DNA of 64,000 bases. Origin: Pseudomonas leptonychotis. Lineage in GTDB: Bacteria; Pseudomonadota; Gammaproteobacteria; Pseudomonadales; Pseudomonadaceae. Made by a program: the position numbers and the translations under genes. Position 1 is the stretch's first letter, and the number at the start of each line of letters is the position of its first letter. The stretch lies in assembly GCF_004920405.1 (NCBI RefSeq), contig NZ_RFLV01000002.1, positions 1-64,000 on the forward strand, given 5' to 3'. Positions 10,235-19,389 of this stretch are shown here, piece by piece. Under the pieces are notes generated by a model. That model saw only the letters and a list, made by a program, of their open reading frames with translations, did not search any database and was not told the origin of the DNA.

Positions 10235-12508
10235 ATGTCGGATCGTTACGAACTCTTCCTTACTTGTCCCAAGGGCCTGGAAGGCTTGCTGCTTGAAGAA
10301 GCCAGCAACCTCGGCCTTGAAGAGGCGCGTGAACACACCTCGGCCATTCGTGGCATGGCCGACATGGAAACTGCCTATCGCCTGTGCCTGTGGTCGCGCC
10401 TGGCCAACCGTGTGCTTTTAGTGCTCAAACGCTACAGCGTGCAGGACGCCCAGAGCCTCTACGAAGGCGTGCTGGAGGTTGACTGGTTCGAACACCTGGA
10501 ATCCAACGGCAGCCTGGCCGTGGAATTCAGCGGCAACGGTTCTGGCATCGACAACACACACTTCGGCGCCTTGAAGGTCAAGGATGGCATCGTCGACAAG
10601 TTGCGTCTGAAAGACGGCACACGCCCTTCGGTCGACAAGCTCAATCCGGACATGCGCGTGCATCTGCGTCTGGATCGCGGTGAAGCAATTCTTTCCCTCG
10701 ATTTGTCTGGGCACAGCTTGCACCAGCGCGGTTATCGCCTGCAGCAGGGTGCGGCGCCGCTCAAGGAAAACCTCGCAGCAGCCGTGCTGATTCGCGCGGG
10801 TTGGCCGCGCATTGCCGCTGAAGGCGGCGCGCTGGCTGACCCGATGTGCGGTGTGGGTACCTTCCTGGTAGAAGCGGCGATGATCGCCGCCGATGTGGCG
10901 CCGAACCTGACCCGCGAGCAGTGGGGTTTCAGCAAGTGGCTGGGCCATGTGCCGGCCTTATGGAACAAGCTCCAAGCTGAAGCCCAGCAGCGCGCCGAAA
11001 TTGGCATGGCCAAGCCGCCGCTGTGGATTCGCGGTTACGAGGCCGATCCACGGCTGATCCAACCGGCGCGCAATAACATCGACCGTGCGGGTTTGAGTCA
11101 CTGGATCAAGGTGTATCAGGGCGAAGTGGCGACCTTTGAGCCGCGCCCGGATCAGAACCAGAAGGGTTTGGTGATTTGTAACCCGCCGTACGGCGAGCGT
11201 TTGGGTGATGAAGCCAGCCTGTTGTATCTCTACCAAAACCTCGGCGAGCGTTTGCGCCAGGCGTGCATGGGCTGGGAGGCCGCGGTGTTTACCGGCGCGC
11301 CCGATCTGGGCAAACGCATGGGTATTCGCAGCCACAAGCAGTACGCCTTCTGGAACGGCGCATTGCCGTGCAAGCTGTTGCTGATCAAGGTGCAGCCCGA
11401 GCAGTTTGTCACCGGCGAGCGCCGCACCCCCGAGCAGCGTGAACGCGAGCGTGAGCAAGTAGAAGCCGACAAGGCACCACTTGAGCCGCTAGAGCGTCAG
11501 TACAACAAGAACGGCAACCCGATCAAACCAGCGCCGCCTCCAGCACCTGTTGTCGAGCTGGCACGCTTGAGCGAAGGCGGGCAGATGTTTGCCAATCGTC
11601 TGCAAAAAAATCTTAAACAGCTGGGCAAATGGGCGCGTCGTGAAGATGTGCAGTGCTACCGCCTGTATGACGCCGACATGCCGGAATATTCCATGGCGGT
11701 GGATGTGTATGGTGATTGGGTGCATGTGCAGGAATATGCCGCGCCCAAGTCAATTGATCCTGAGAAAGCCAAATCCCGCATGTTTGACGCCATCGCCGCG
11801 ATTCCACAAACGCTGGGTGTCGACAAGAACAAAGTGGTACTCAAGCGCCGCGAGCGTCAGAGCGGCACTAAGCAGTACCAGCGTCAGGCAACTCAGGGTG
11901 AGTTTCTGGAAGTCAGCGAGGGCGGCGTGAAGCTGCTGGTTAACCTCACCGACTACCTGGATACCGGGCTGTTCCTCGATCACCGTCCGTTGCGACTGCG
12001 CATCCAGAAAGAGGCGGCCGGTAAACGTTTCCTCAACCTGTTCTGCTACACAGCTACAGCTACCGTGCATGCGGCCAAGGGCGGCGCTCGTACCACCACC
12101 AGTGTTGACCTGTCCAAGACCTACCTGGATTGGGCGCGGCGCAACCTATCGCTCAATGGTTATTCAGACAAAAACAAGCTGGAACAGGGCGATGTGATGA
12201 CCTGGCTGGCCGATGATCGCGGTGAATACGAGTTGATCTTTATCGATCCGCCGACTTTCTCCAACTCCAAGCGTATGGAAGGTATCTTCGACATCCAGCG
12301 CGACCACGTGCAGATGCTCGACCTGGCTATGGCGCGTTTGGCTAAAGACGGTGTGCTGTACTTCTCCAACAACTTCCGCAAGTTCGTGCTCGATGAGAGC
12401 CTGGCCACGCGCTATCAGGTTGAGGACATCAGCGAGTCAACCCTCGACCCGGACTTTGCCCGTAACCAGAAAATCCACCGCGCTTGGCGCATCAGCCTGC
12501 GCGGCTAA
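10235..12508 (+). CDS. rlmL: Bifunctional 23S rRNA (guanine) methyltransferase RlmKL
   Basis: This is a fused S-adenosylmethionine-dependent enzyme. The N-terminal half (RlmL) makes m2G2445 and the C-terminal half (RlmK) makes m7G2069 in 23S rRNA. A THUMP-like region occupies roughly residues 1-160. The first methyltransferase has DPMCGVGTFLVEAAMIAADV near residue 205 and the catalytic NPPYGERLGDE near 316. The second has FLNLFCYTATATVHAAKGGA near 600 and FIDPPTFSNSKRM near 669. The length of 757 residues fits the fused gammaproteobacterial form. The start ATG at 10235 gives the expected N terminus MSDRYELFLTCPKGLEGLL. The gene converges with mnmC. Confidence 0.96.
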   Translation: MSDRYELFLTCPKGLEGLLLEEASNLGLEEAREHTSAIRGMADMETAYRLCLWSRLANRVLLVLKRYSVQDAQSLYEGVLEVDWFEHLESNGSLAVEFSGNGSGIDNTHFGALKVKDGIVDKLRLKDGTRPSVDKLNPDMRVHLRLDRGEAILSLDLSGHSLHQRGYRLQQGAAPLKENLAAAVLIRAGWPRIAAEGGALADPMCGVGTFLVEAAMIAADVAPNLTREQWGFSKWLGHVPALWNKLQAEAQQRAEIGMAKPPLWIRGYEADPRLIQPARNNIDRAGLSHWIKVYQGEVATFEPRPDQNQKGLVICNPPYGERLGDEASLLYLYQNLGERLRQACMGWEAAVFTGAPDLGKRMGIRSHKQYAFWNGALPCKLLLIKVQPEQFVTGERRTPEQREREREQVEADKAPLEPLERQYNKNGNPIKPAPPPAPVVELARLSEGGQMFANRLQKNLKQLGKWARREDVQCYRLYDADMPEYSMAVDVYGDWVHVQEYAAPKSIDPEKAKSRMFDAIAAIPQTLGVDKNKVVLKRRERQSGTKQYQRQATQGEFLEVSEGGVKLLVNLTDYLDTGLFLDHRPLRLRIQKEAAGKRFLNLFCYTATATVHAAKGGARTTTSVDLSKTYLDWARRNLSLNGYSDKNKLEQGDVMTWLADDRGEYELIFIDPPTFSNSKRMEGIFDIQRDHVQMLDLAMARLAKDGVLYFSNNFRKFVLDESLATRYQVEDISESTLDPDFARNQKIHRAWRISLRG

Positions 12509-12525
12509 CAACGCAGTGGCTGTTG

Positions 12526-12547
12526 GCGCGCCTGTTCTCAGGCGCGC
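12526..12547. terminator. GC-rich hairpin between convergent rlmL and mnmC
   Basis: A 9-bp perfect stem, GCGCGCCTG and CAGGCGCGC, closes a TTCT loop. No T run follows on either strand, so termination by this hairpin alone is uncertain; it may act as a transcript end stabiliser. Confidence 0.4.
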
Positions 12548-12565
12548 ACGCGATGCGATGCAGTG

Positions 12566-14560
12566 TTAGGCCTTGTTGCGGATTAGCGTGCGCAAGGCGA
12601 AGCGGTTGGGGTGGCAGGCGTGCGCCACGTCGGCCGCGACGGGCAGCGGCTCGTCGTTGAGCCAGGCGGCGATCAACTCACCGGACAATGGTGCGGTGAT
12701 CAGCCCGCGGGAGCCATGCCCGCTGTTGATGTACAAGCCTTCCAGCCAGGGGCAGGGTGTGTCTGGCACCTGGCGAGCGTCTTTGCTCAGCACCGCATAG
12801 GCTTCGGCAAAAGCGTCGCTATCGGCCAGTGGCCCGACAATCGGCAGGTAATCCGGGCTGGTGCTGCGGAACGCGGCGCGGCCTTGTAGTTGCTCGGGCT
12901 CGAGTGTCGCAGCATTAAGTGCGCAGGAAAGCTCAGGCGATATCTCGTCCAATAACAGCAAATTGCTTAGGTGGTCGGCGCCGTTCAGCGCTAGGTCGTC
13001 GCTGTTGAAGTCAAAACTCGCTCCCAGCGTGTGTTCATCCAGGCGCGCCGGGGCAACATAGCCTTCAGCGCACACCACGGTGCTTAACGCGCGGCTGGCC
13101 TCGGTGGCTGGCAGGCAACTGATCTGGCCGCGGATTCGTTTCAGGGGCAGGTCTGCACTCTGGCTGAAGTCCTTGATCCCGGCAGCGCCGGCCAAGATCA
13201 CCACGCTCGCGCTGGCCAGCAGTTGCTCGCCATTCCAAGCTTGCCAGTGGTCGCCTTCACGGCGCAGTTGCAAGGCTTCCTGATGCAGTTGTAGGTGGAT
13301 ATTGGGCTGTTGGCTCAGTAGCTCACACAGCGCTGGCGGATGCACCCAGCCCGCCTCTGGATAGAACAAGCCACCCGCAGGCAGGGGGATGCCGGCTTTG
13401 GCTGCGGCGGCGCTTCTGTCCAAATTCGTCAGCAGATCGGCCGGGAAGGCCGCCGCAAGCTGCGTCTGGCGCTGTGCTTCTTTTGCATCGAAAGCCAGCT
13501 GCAACACGCCGCAGTTATCCCAGTCAGTCCCCCTACGCAGGCGCTCCAGCAGCCTACGCGTATGCCCAAAACCACTGACGATCAGGCGCGACAGCGTGGT
13601 GTGGTGGGCCGACAGTTTAAGGTAGAGCACGCCTTGTGGGTTGCCGGACGCTTCCTGGGCAATGGCGTGATGGCGCTCCAATAGGGTGACCTGCCAGCCG
13701 CGCTGAGCCAGGCTGGCTGCAGTCGCGCAACCGGCCAGGCCTGCGCCCACGACGAGGGCGTGGCGGGTGCCAGCAGGCTGTGGTGGCCGAATAAACCAAG
13801 GTTTTACAGTCGCTGTGGTGCTGCCGAGATACACGCCTTTAAGCACTTCCCATTTTTTCCCAAGGCCCGGCACACGCTTCATCTTGAAGCCGGCTTCGTT
13901 CAGGCGGCGACGGACATAACCGGTACTGGTAAAGGTACCCAGGGTGGTGCTGGCATGGGACAGTCTGGCCAGCTCAGTAAAGAGTTCGGGGGTCCACATA
14001 TCCGGGTTTTTTGCCGGCGCGAAACCATCAAGAAACCAGGCGTCTACCTTAGCGTCCAGTTGCCCCAGTAGCTCCAGCGCATCGCCAATCAACAGGGTGA
14101 GGATGATGCGACCATTGGCAAAAACTAAGCGTTGAAAGCCTGGGTGCAGCGCCACGTATTGCGCCAGCAGCTGCTCGGCGTAAGGCTCAAGCTCTGGCCA
14201 CAAGGCCAACGCACGGCGTAAGTCGGTCTGGTTTAGCGGGTATTTTTCCACGCTGACAAAGTGCAGGCGCGCGCCAGGCGCGGCGTGTTGTTCGAACAGC
14301 TGCCAGGCGCAGAGGAAGTTCAAACCGGTGCCGAAGCCGGTTTCGCCGATCACCAGCTGCTGGTCTGCCGTCAGTGCGGCGAAGCGCTCCGGTAGCTGGT
14401 TGTTGGCGAGAAACACATAACGGGTTTCGGCCAGGCCATTTTCGTTGGAGAAATACACGTCAGCGAATTGGCTGGACAGGGGTTGACCCTGTTCATCCCA
14501 CTCAAGGCGGGCTTGCTGGTGTGGTGCGTCTGTGGCTGCGGGCATGTGCGGCTCGGTCAC
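12566..14560 (-). CDS. mnmC: Bifunctional tRNA mnm5s2U biosynthesis protein MnmC
   Basis: MnmC completes the 5-methylaminomethyl-2-thiouridine modification at the tRNA wobble position. An FAD domain removes the carboxymethyl group and a methyltransferase domain adds the methyl. The methyltransferase part comes first (IGETGFGTGLNFLCAWQLF near residue 70, WFLDGFAPAKNPDMW near 175). The oxidoreductase part starts with the dinucleotide fold ALVVGAGLAGCATAASLAQ near residue 270 and ends with INSGHGSRGLITAP. The start is taken as GTG at 14558-14560, which overlaps the greB TGA (GTGA) and suggests translational coupling. An ATG five codons downstream (14545) is an alternative. Confidence 0.93.
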   Translation of the reverse strand: MTEPHMPAATDAPHQQARLEWDEQGQPLSSQFADVYFSNENGLAETRYVFLANNQLPERFAALTADQQLVIGETGFGTGLNFLCAWQLFEQHAAPGARLHFVSVEKYPLNQTDLRRALALWPELEPYAEQLLAQYVALHPGFQRLVFANGRIILTLLIGDALELLGQLDAKVDAWFLDGFAPAKNPDMWTPELFTELARLSHASTTLGTFTSTGYVRRRLNEAGFKMKRVPGLGKKWEVLKGVYLGSTTATVKPWFIRPPQPAGTRHALVVGAGLAGCATAASLAQRGWQVTLLERHHAIAQEASGNPQGVLYLKLSAHHTTLSRLIVSGFGHTRRLLERLRRGTDWDNCGVLQLAFDAKEAQRQTQLAAAFPADLLTNLDRSAAAAKAGIPLPAGGLFYPEAGWVHPPALCELLSQQPNIHLQLHQEALQLRREGDHWQAWNGEQLLASASVVILAGAAGIKDFSQSADLPLKRIRGQISCLPATEASRALSTVVCAEGYVAPARLDEHTLGASFDFNSDDLALNGADHLSNLLLLDEISPELSCALNAATLEPEQLQGRAAFRSTSPDYLPIVGPLADSDAFAEAYAVLSKDARQVPDTPCPWLEGLYINSGHGSRGLITAPLSGELIAAWLNDEPLPVAADVAHACHPNRFALRTLIRNKA

Positions 14561-15054
14561 GGGTAGTCGATGGCGACGATGTACCAGGTCTTCTCGCCGG
14601 TGGGCGTGTGTACGCGTACTTCGGCGTCCAGGCTTTTGCCGATCAAGGCGCGGGCCAGAGGGGAGTCAATGCTGATCAGGTTAAGTTTCAGGTCCAGTTC
14701 ATCCGGGCCGATGATGCGGTAGCGCGCCTCGACGCCGTCTTCATCTTCCACGGTCACCCAGGCGCCGAAGTAGACCTTGTCCGGATCGCTAGGGCGGGTG
14801 CTGACGACTTTGAGGCTTTCCAGGCGCTTGGTTAAAAAACGTACACGACTGTCGATCTCGCGCAGCATTTTCTTGCCGTAGGTGTATTCGGCGTTCTCCG
14901 AGCGGTCGCCCTGTGCGGCAGCCTCGCTAACCGACTGAGTGACTTGCGGGCGGCGCACATGCCAGAGCTCATGCAGCTCGGCGCGCATGCGAGCCTCACC
15001 TTCGGGGGTGATCAAGGGTGTGCCGGCGGAGCGGGGTGGGCGGTAGCGACTCAT
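14557..15054 (-). CDS. greB: Transcription elongation factor GreB
   Basis: GreB enters the RNA polymerase secondary channel and stimulates cleavage of backtracked RNA. The 165-residue product has the N-terminal coiled coil whose tip carries acidic residues in GDRSENAEYTYGKK, followed by a C-terminal FKBP-like domain (VEDEDGVEARYRIIGPDELD). The N terminus MSRYRPPRSAGTPLITPEG is typical of GreB and differs from GreA. The stop overlaps the mnmC start by 4 bp, so the two appear co-transcribed. Both lie downstream of the ABC permease gene on the same strand. Confidence 0.94.
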   Translation of the reverse strand: MSRYRPPRSAGTPLITPEGEARMRAELHELWHVRRPQVTQSVSEAAAQGDRSENAEYTYGKKMLREIDSRVRFLTKRLESLKVVSTRPSDPDKVYFGAWVTVEDEDGVEARYRIIGPDELDLKLNLISIDSPLARALIGKSLDAEVRVHTPTGEKTWYIVAIDYP

Positions 15055-15094
15055 AAGAACCTGTTCAACGTCTGCTATGCGACGGCCTTACTGC

Positions 15095-15130
15095 GTTAGC
15101 AGCAGGCTTGGGAAGCTGCTTGCTGCTAAC
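15095..15130. repeat. 36-bp perfect inverted repeat between the ABC permease gene and greB
   Basis: GTTAGCAGCA at 15095-15104 pairs with TGCTGCTAAC at 15121-15130, with an inner GCTT/AAGC pairing. It lies 40 bp after the permease stop codon and 40 bp before the greB start. There is no T run, so it could be a processing site, a weak terminator, or an operator for greB. Confidence 0.5.
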
Positions 15131-15169
15131 AGTCTCTCAGACCGCTGAGAAAAATGAGGCGCGAGTCTA

Positions 15170-17674
15170 TCAGCCCTCGCGCAGCACCGTCAGCGGGCTG
15201 ATATTCAAGGCGCGACGGGTGCCGAGTACGCCTGCCGTGCCCACCAGCAGCGCGCCGATCAAGGGCAGCAAGAGCAACCAGGGATGCGGCTGCCAGGCGA
15301 GATCGAAGGCGAAACGGTACAGCAGAAAACTTATTAGCTCACAGCCAACCGCGGCCAATAGCCCGCTTGACGCACCGAGCAAGCCAAACTCAGCGCGGCG
15401 TGCTGTGATCAAAAGTCTGCGTTCGGCCCCCAGGGCACGCAGCAGAGCACCTTGACGGATGCGTTCATCCAAAGTGGATTGCAATCCGGCGAACAGCACA
15501 GCAAGACCGGCGGCCAGGACGAACAGCAGGACGAACTCGATGGCCAGGGTAACCTGGGCAAGGATGCTGCGCAGTTGTGCGAGCAGCGCTTCGACCTGCA
15601 GCAAGGTTACGGCCGGGAAGGCGCGCGACAGTTCGACCAGTTGTTTTTCGTGCTGCGGCGGCAGGTAGAAACTGGTCAGGTAGGTCACCGGCAGGTCCTG
15701 CAGGGTGCCAGGCTGGAAGATCATGTAGAAGTTGGGCTGGAAGTTGTTCCAGTCGACTTCACGCAAGCTGCTGACCACGGCGTCGCGGTTGAGACCGCCG
15801 ACGCTGAAGCTCAAACGGTCGCCCAGTTTCAGTTGCAGGCTTTCGGCCAGTTCGGATTCCACCGACACGCCCGGTAATTCGCGGGTGTTAGCGTCCGTCC
15901 ACCAGCTACCGGCAACGAGGGTGTTGTCGGCGGGTAAGTCGGCTGCCCAGGTTAGGCTCAGGTCGCGGCGAATCGCACGTTCACCTTGCGACTCCTTACT
16001 GACGATCTGCCGCACGGGCTCGCCATTGATCATCACCAGGCGTCCGGGCACCACGGGGAACAGCGGCGCGGGGCGCGGTGACAGCTCGCTTAGGCGAGCG
16101 CTGAAGGCATCCTTGTCCGCCGGTAGAATATTCAAGGCGAAGTGGTTGGGCGCCTGTTCGGGCAGCTGATCTTGCCAGGTGTCGAGCAGTTCGCCGCGCA
16201 GCAATGCGATCAGCGCCATGGCCAGGATGATCAGACCAAAGGCCAGGGATTGGCCGGCAGCGGCCAGCGGGTGACGCAGCAGCTGACCCAGCCCCAGCCG
16301 CCAGGGCAGGGAGGCCCCGGCCAGTAAGCGGCGTAGGCTCTGCAGGCCGAGTAACAGCAGGCCGCCCAATAGCAAAGCGGTTACCAGGCCGCCGCCGAGC
16401 AGTGCAAGGGTCAGCGGCAGATCAAGGCTTAAGCGCCACATGATCAGGCCAAGGGCCAGCAGGGCTGCGCCATACACCAGCCAGGAACTGGCTGGCACTG
16501 GCAGTAGATCACGGCGCAGTACCCGTAGCGGCGGCACGCGACCCAGTGCGGCCAGTGGCGGCAAGGCGAAACCGGCAAGGGCAACCAGCCCGGTGGCCAT
16601 GCCCGCCAGGGCTGGCCATAGACCGCCCGGTGGGATTTGCGCCGGCAACAGCTCTTGCAGCAGGTTGAACAGGGCGAGCTGCGCCAACCAGCCCAGTAGC
16701 GCGCCGGTCAGGCTGGCCGTGATGCCCAGTAGGGCCAGTTGCAAGCTAAATAAGCCCAGTGCCTGCCGGCGTGACAGGCCCAGGCAGCGCAGCAGGGCGC
16801 TGGCGTCAAAACGTTTGGCCGCGAAACGTGCGGCTGAGAGGGCTACGGCAACCCCGGCCAACAGGACGGCTGCCAGGCTGGCGAGGTTCAGGTAGCGCTC
16901 GGCCCGGCCTAAGGCGTTGCCGACCTGACGATTGCCATCTTTGGCATCCTCTAGGCGCTGGTTGGGGGCGAGGCTTGGGGTGATGTTCTGGCGGTACTGC
17001 GCCAAGGCATCACTGTTGCCACGCCACAGCTCCTGATAGCGCACGCGGCTGCCGGGCTGCACCACACCGGTGGCGGGCAAATCATCCAGATGCATCAACA
17101 GGTGAGGCGTCAGGCTGTAGAAGTCCCCAGCCTCATCCGGCAGAAAGGTCAGTACGCGGGTCAGGCGCAGGATTTTCGCCCCGACTTCGATTTCATCACC
17201 CGGCTTGAGGTCGAGTGCGACGAACAAGCGAGCTTCGGCCCAGGCTTCACCAGGCTGAGGCCCAGGGCCGGTTGTTTCTGTGTCGTACAGTGCGGCGGCG
17301 CTCTTCAATTCGCCGCGCAGAGGATAGGCACTGTCCGCCGCTTTAACACTGGCCAGCTGGATGCCGGCATCGCTGGCCACCACGCTGGAGAACTCGACCA
17401 GCTGCGCGTGTTGCAGGCCCAGCTGCTTACCCTGCTTGATCTGTTCTGGGGTATTGGGCGAGCTGCCAGTCAAGCGCAAGTCAGCGGCGAGAAATTCGGT
17501 GGCGCGTAGCAGCATGCCGTCGTTCAGGCGTGCGCTGAAATAACCAATAGCGGTGCTGGCGGCTACCGCGATCAGCAAGGCGAAGAACAGCACGCGCAAT
17601 TCGCCGGCGCGCGCGTCGCGTAATAATTGGCGGCTGGCCAGTGACAGCAAGCGGGCAAACGGCAGATGGTTCAT
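15170..17674 (-). CDS. ybbP: ABC transporter permease, YbbP/FtsX family
   Basis: This is an integral inner-membrane permease of the FtsX/LolE superfamily, partner of the ATPase encoded just upstream. At 834 residues it has the large YbbP layout. There is one N-terminal membrane helix (near residues 28-48), a periplasmic domain, a central block of helices (near 260-480), a second periplasmic domain, and a C-terminal FtsX-like block ending with a TAGVLGTRRALNISPLTVLREG tail. The family is thought to move or extract envelope lipids or lipoproteins; the substrate is unproven. The gene overlaps the ATPase stop (17674), and its linkage with tesA matches other gammaproteobacteria. Confidence 0.88.
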   Translation of the reverse strand: MNHLPFARLLSLASRQLLRDARAGELRVLFFALLIAVAASTAIGYFSARLNDGMLLRATEFLAADLRLTGSSPNTPEQIKQGKQLGLQHAQLVEFSSVVASDAGIQLASVKAADSAYPLRGELKSAAALYDTETTGPGPQPGEAWAEARLFVALDLKPGDEIEVGAKILRLTRVLTFLPDEAGDFYSLTPHLLMHLDDLPATGVVQPGSRVRYQELWRGNSDALAQYRQNITPSLAPNQRLEDAKDGNRQVGNALGRAERYLNLASLAAVLLAGVAVALSAARFAAKRFDASALLRCLGLSRRQALGLFSLQLALLGITASLTGALLGWLAQLALFNLLQELLPAQIPPGGLWPALAGMATGLVALAGFALPPLAALGRVPPLRVLRRDLLPVPASSWLVYGAALLALGLIMWRLSLDLPLTLALLGGGLVTALLLGGLLLLGLQSLRRLLAGASLPWRLGLGQLLRHPLAAAGQSLAFGLIILAMALIALLRGELLDTWQDQLPEQAPNHFALNILPADKDAFSARLSELSPRPAPLFPVVPGRLVMINGEPVRQIVSKESQGERAIRRDLSLTWAADLPADNTLVAGSWWTDANTRELPGVSVESELAESLQLKLGDRLSFSVGGLNRDAVVSSLREVDWNNFQPNFYMIFQPGTLQDLPVTYLTSFYLPPQHEKQLVELSRAFPAVTLLQVEALLAQLRSILAQVTLAIEFVLLFVLAAGLAVLFAGLQSTLDERIRQGALLRALGAERRLLITARRAEFGLLGASSGLLAAVGCELISFLLYRFAFDLAWQPHPWLLLLPLIGALLVGTAGVLGTRRALNISPLTVLREG

Positions 17675-18357
17675 CAGGGTTCCACATGGTCGACCAGGTG
17701 GCCGCCTTCCAAACGGATCAAGCGATGGCAGCGGTGCGCGAGGCGCTCGTCATGGGTGACCAATACCAAGGTTGTGCCGCGCTCTTTGTTCAGCTCGAAC
17801 AACAGGTCGCTGATGCGCTCACCGGTGTGGCTGTCGAGGTTGCCGGTGGGTTCGTCGGCAAACAGCACGGCAGGCTCGGCGGCAAAGGCGCGGGCAATGG
17901 CAACGCGTTGCTGTTCGCCGCCCGAGAGTTGGCGCGGGTAATGGGTTAGGCGTTGGCCCAGGCCGACACGCTCCAGCAGGGTGCGGGCGCGCTGGCGGGC
18001 ATCAGCATGGCCTTCAAGTTCTAAAGGCAACATGACGTTTTCCAGGGCGTTCAAGCTGTCGAGCAGTTGGAATGATTGGAAGACGAAGCCGACGTGCTCG
18101 GCACGCACTCTGGCGCGTTGATCTTCGTCGAGAGCAGCCAGATCATTACCGGCTAACACCACGCTGCCGCTGCTGGGTAGGTCGAGCCCTGCAAGCAGGC
18201 CAAGTAAGGTGGACTTACCCGAGCCGGAGCGGCCGACGATTGCCAAGCTGTCACCGCAAACAAGCTCCAGCGACAGATCATGCAGTATGGTTAGCTCACC
18301 TTCCGTGCTGGGCACCACTTTGCTAAGGTTTCGCGCGGTGAGAATACTTGAGCTCAT
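17674..18357 (-). CDS. ybbA: ABC transporter ATP-binding protein, YbbA/LolD family
   Basis: This is the cytoplasmic ATPase of the YbbA-YbbP transporter. Walker A is GRSGSGKST, the signature is LSGGEQQRVAIARAFA, and Walker B is AVLFADEPTGNLDS, followed by the LVTHDERLAHR switch region. The ATG at 18357 (MSSSILTARNLSK) is chosen because it gives the usual 227 residues. The frame stays open upstream for 65 more codons, but those lie antisense to tesA and look unlike the family. The start codon is only 10 bp from the divergent tesA start, so its promoter must lie inside tesA. Confidence 0.93.
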   Translation of the reverse strand: MSSSILTARNLSKVVPSTEGELTILHDLSLELVCGDSLAIVGRSGSGKSTLLGLLAGLDLPSSGSVVLAGNDLAALDEDQRARVRAEHVGFVFQSFQLLDSLNALENVMLPLELEGHADARQRARTLLERVGLGQRLTHYPRQLSGGEQQRVAIARAFAAEPAVLFADEPTGNLDSHTGERISDLLFELNKERGTTLVLVTHDERLAHRCHRLIRLEGGHLVDHVEP

Positions 18358-18367
18358 GGAGAATCCA

Positions 18368-18973
18368 ATGCGTACGTGGTTGATCGGTACTGCCCTGAGC
18401 CTGCTGCTGTGGGGGCCGGCGGCGTTTGCGGGTACCGTACTGGTAGTCGGCGATAGTATCAGCGCGGCTTTTGGCCTGGATACCCGCCAGGGGTGGGTCG
18501 CCTTGCTGGAAAAACGCATGGTTGAGCAGGGTTTTGACCAGCAAGTGGTCAATGCCTCAATCAGTGGTGATACCAGCGCAGGCGGTGCCGCGCGGCTGCC
18601 TGCGCTACTTACAGAGCATCAACCGGAGCTGGTGATTATCGAGTTGGGCGGCAACGATGGCCTGCGTGGTCAGCCGCCTATGCAATTGCAACAAAACCTT
18701 GCGGCCATGGTGCAAGCATCGCAGCAAAAGGGTGCCAAGGTGCTGATTCTCGGTATGCAGTTACCGCCTAACTACGGTGTGCGTTACACCACGGCGTTCG
18801 CTGCTGTGTTTCCTCAGGTGGCGCAGGAGCATGATGCTGCCCTGGTGCCATTCGTGCTGGAAGGCATAGGCGGCGTGCCTTCCATGATGCAGCGTGATGG
18901 AATTCACCCCACAGCCCAGGCGCAACCCAAGCTGCTGGATAACGTCTGGCCGACCCTAAAACCTTTGCTCTGA
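18368..18973 (+). CDS. tesA: Periplasmic arylesterase / acyl-CoA thioesterase I
   Basis: TesA is a GDSL-family serine hydrolase exported to the periplasm that cleaves thioesters and lysophospholipid-type esters. A signal peptide (MRTWLIGTALSLLLWGPAAFA) precedes block I GDSIS with the nucleophile serine, block III GGND, and the catalytic DGIHP. The ATG at 18368 is preferred over the in-frame ATG at 18356 because GGAG (18358-18361) lies 6 bp upstream and the signal peptide then begins with MRT. The length of 201 residues is normal. It is divergently arranged with ybbA, as in other Proteobacteria. Confidence 0.94.
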   Translation: MRTWLIGTALSLLLWGPAAFAGTVLVVGDSISAAFGLDTRQGWVALLEKRMVEQGFDQQVVNASISGDTSAGGAARLPALLTEHQPELVIIELGGNDGLRGQPPMQLQQNLAAMVQASQQKGAKVLILGMQLPPNYGVRYTTAFAAVFPQVAQEHDAALVPFVLEGIGGVPSMMQRDGIHPTAQAQPKLLDNVWPTLKPLL

Positions 18974-19031
18974 TAGGCTTTTCTGTAACGAGCCTTTCGG
19001 CTAATGTGGCGCCCCCGCACTGGAGCCCTCA

Positions 19032-19313
19032 ATGCCGCGTCCTGCCTGGTCCTTACACGCTTATCAACTGATCGAACCCGACGAGCAGCTTGACCTGTTC
19101 GCCTGCCGTGAAGTGCGTGTGCACCTGTTAGCTCGCCAGCTTGAGTTGGGGCAGTTTGCCGATCGCACATTGTGCGGTGGTTTGTTGCCTGCGCAGCCGG
19201 TGTGGCGCGACTTGGACAAGATGATGCTGCGTGACAAGCGTTTGTGCCCGGCTTGCCGGGCGACGCTTGAGGCGCAAAAGCACGGTGAGCGGCCAGCATT
19301 GCCGGGCCGTTGA
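19032..19313 (+). CDS. Conserved hypothetical protein with cysteine pairs, 93 aa
   Basis: This small protein sits between tesA and the L,D-transpeptidase gene, where other pseudomonads also have an uncharacterised small gene. It contains LFACRE, TLCGG and LCPAC, so a bound metal is possible but not shown. No signal peptide or membrane segment is seen. The ATG at 19032 has GGAG at 19022-19025, 6 bp upstream. I do not assign a function. Confidence 0.7.
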   Translation: MPRPAWSLHAYQLIEPDEQLDLFACREVRVHLLARQLELGQFADRTLCGGLLPAQPVWRDLDKMMLRDKRLCPACRATLEAQKHGERPALPGR

Positions 19314-19389
19314 GCTTTCCAAGCGACTGATCAATCGGTGTACAATCGCCCGTACTCTTATACCAACCATTTTTGTCAGGAATTTCCGG

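Noticed and set aside
18358..18552. N-terminal extension of the YbbA ATPase
   Set aside because: The extra 65 residues are antisense to tesA and lack family similarity; MSSSILTARNLSK at 18357 is the natural start.
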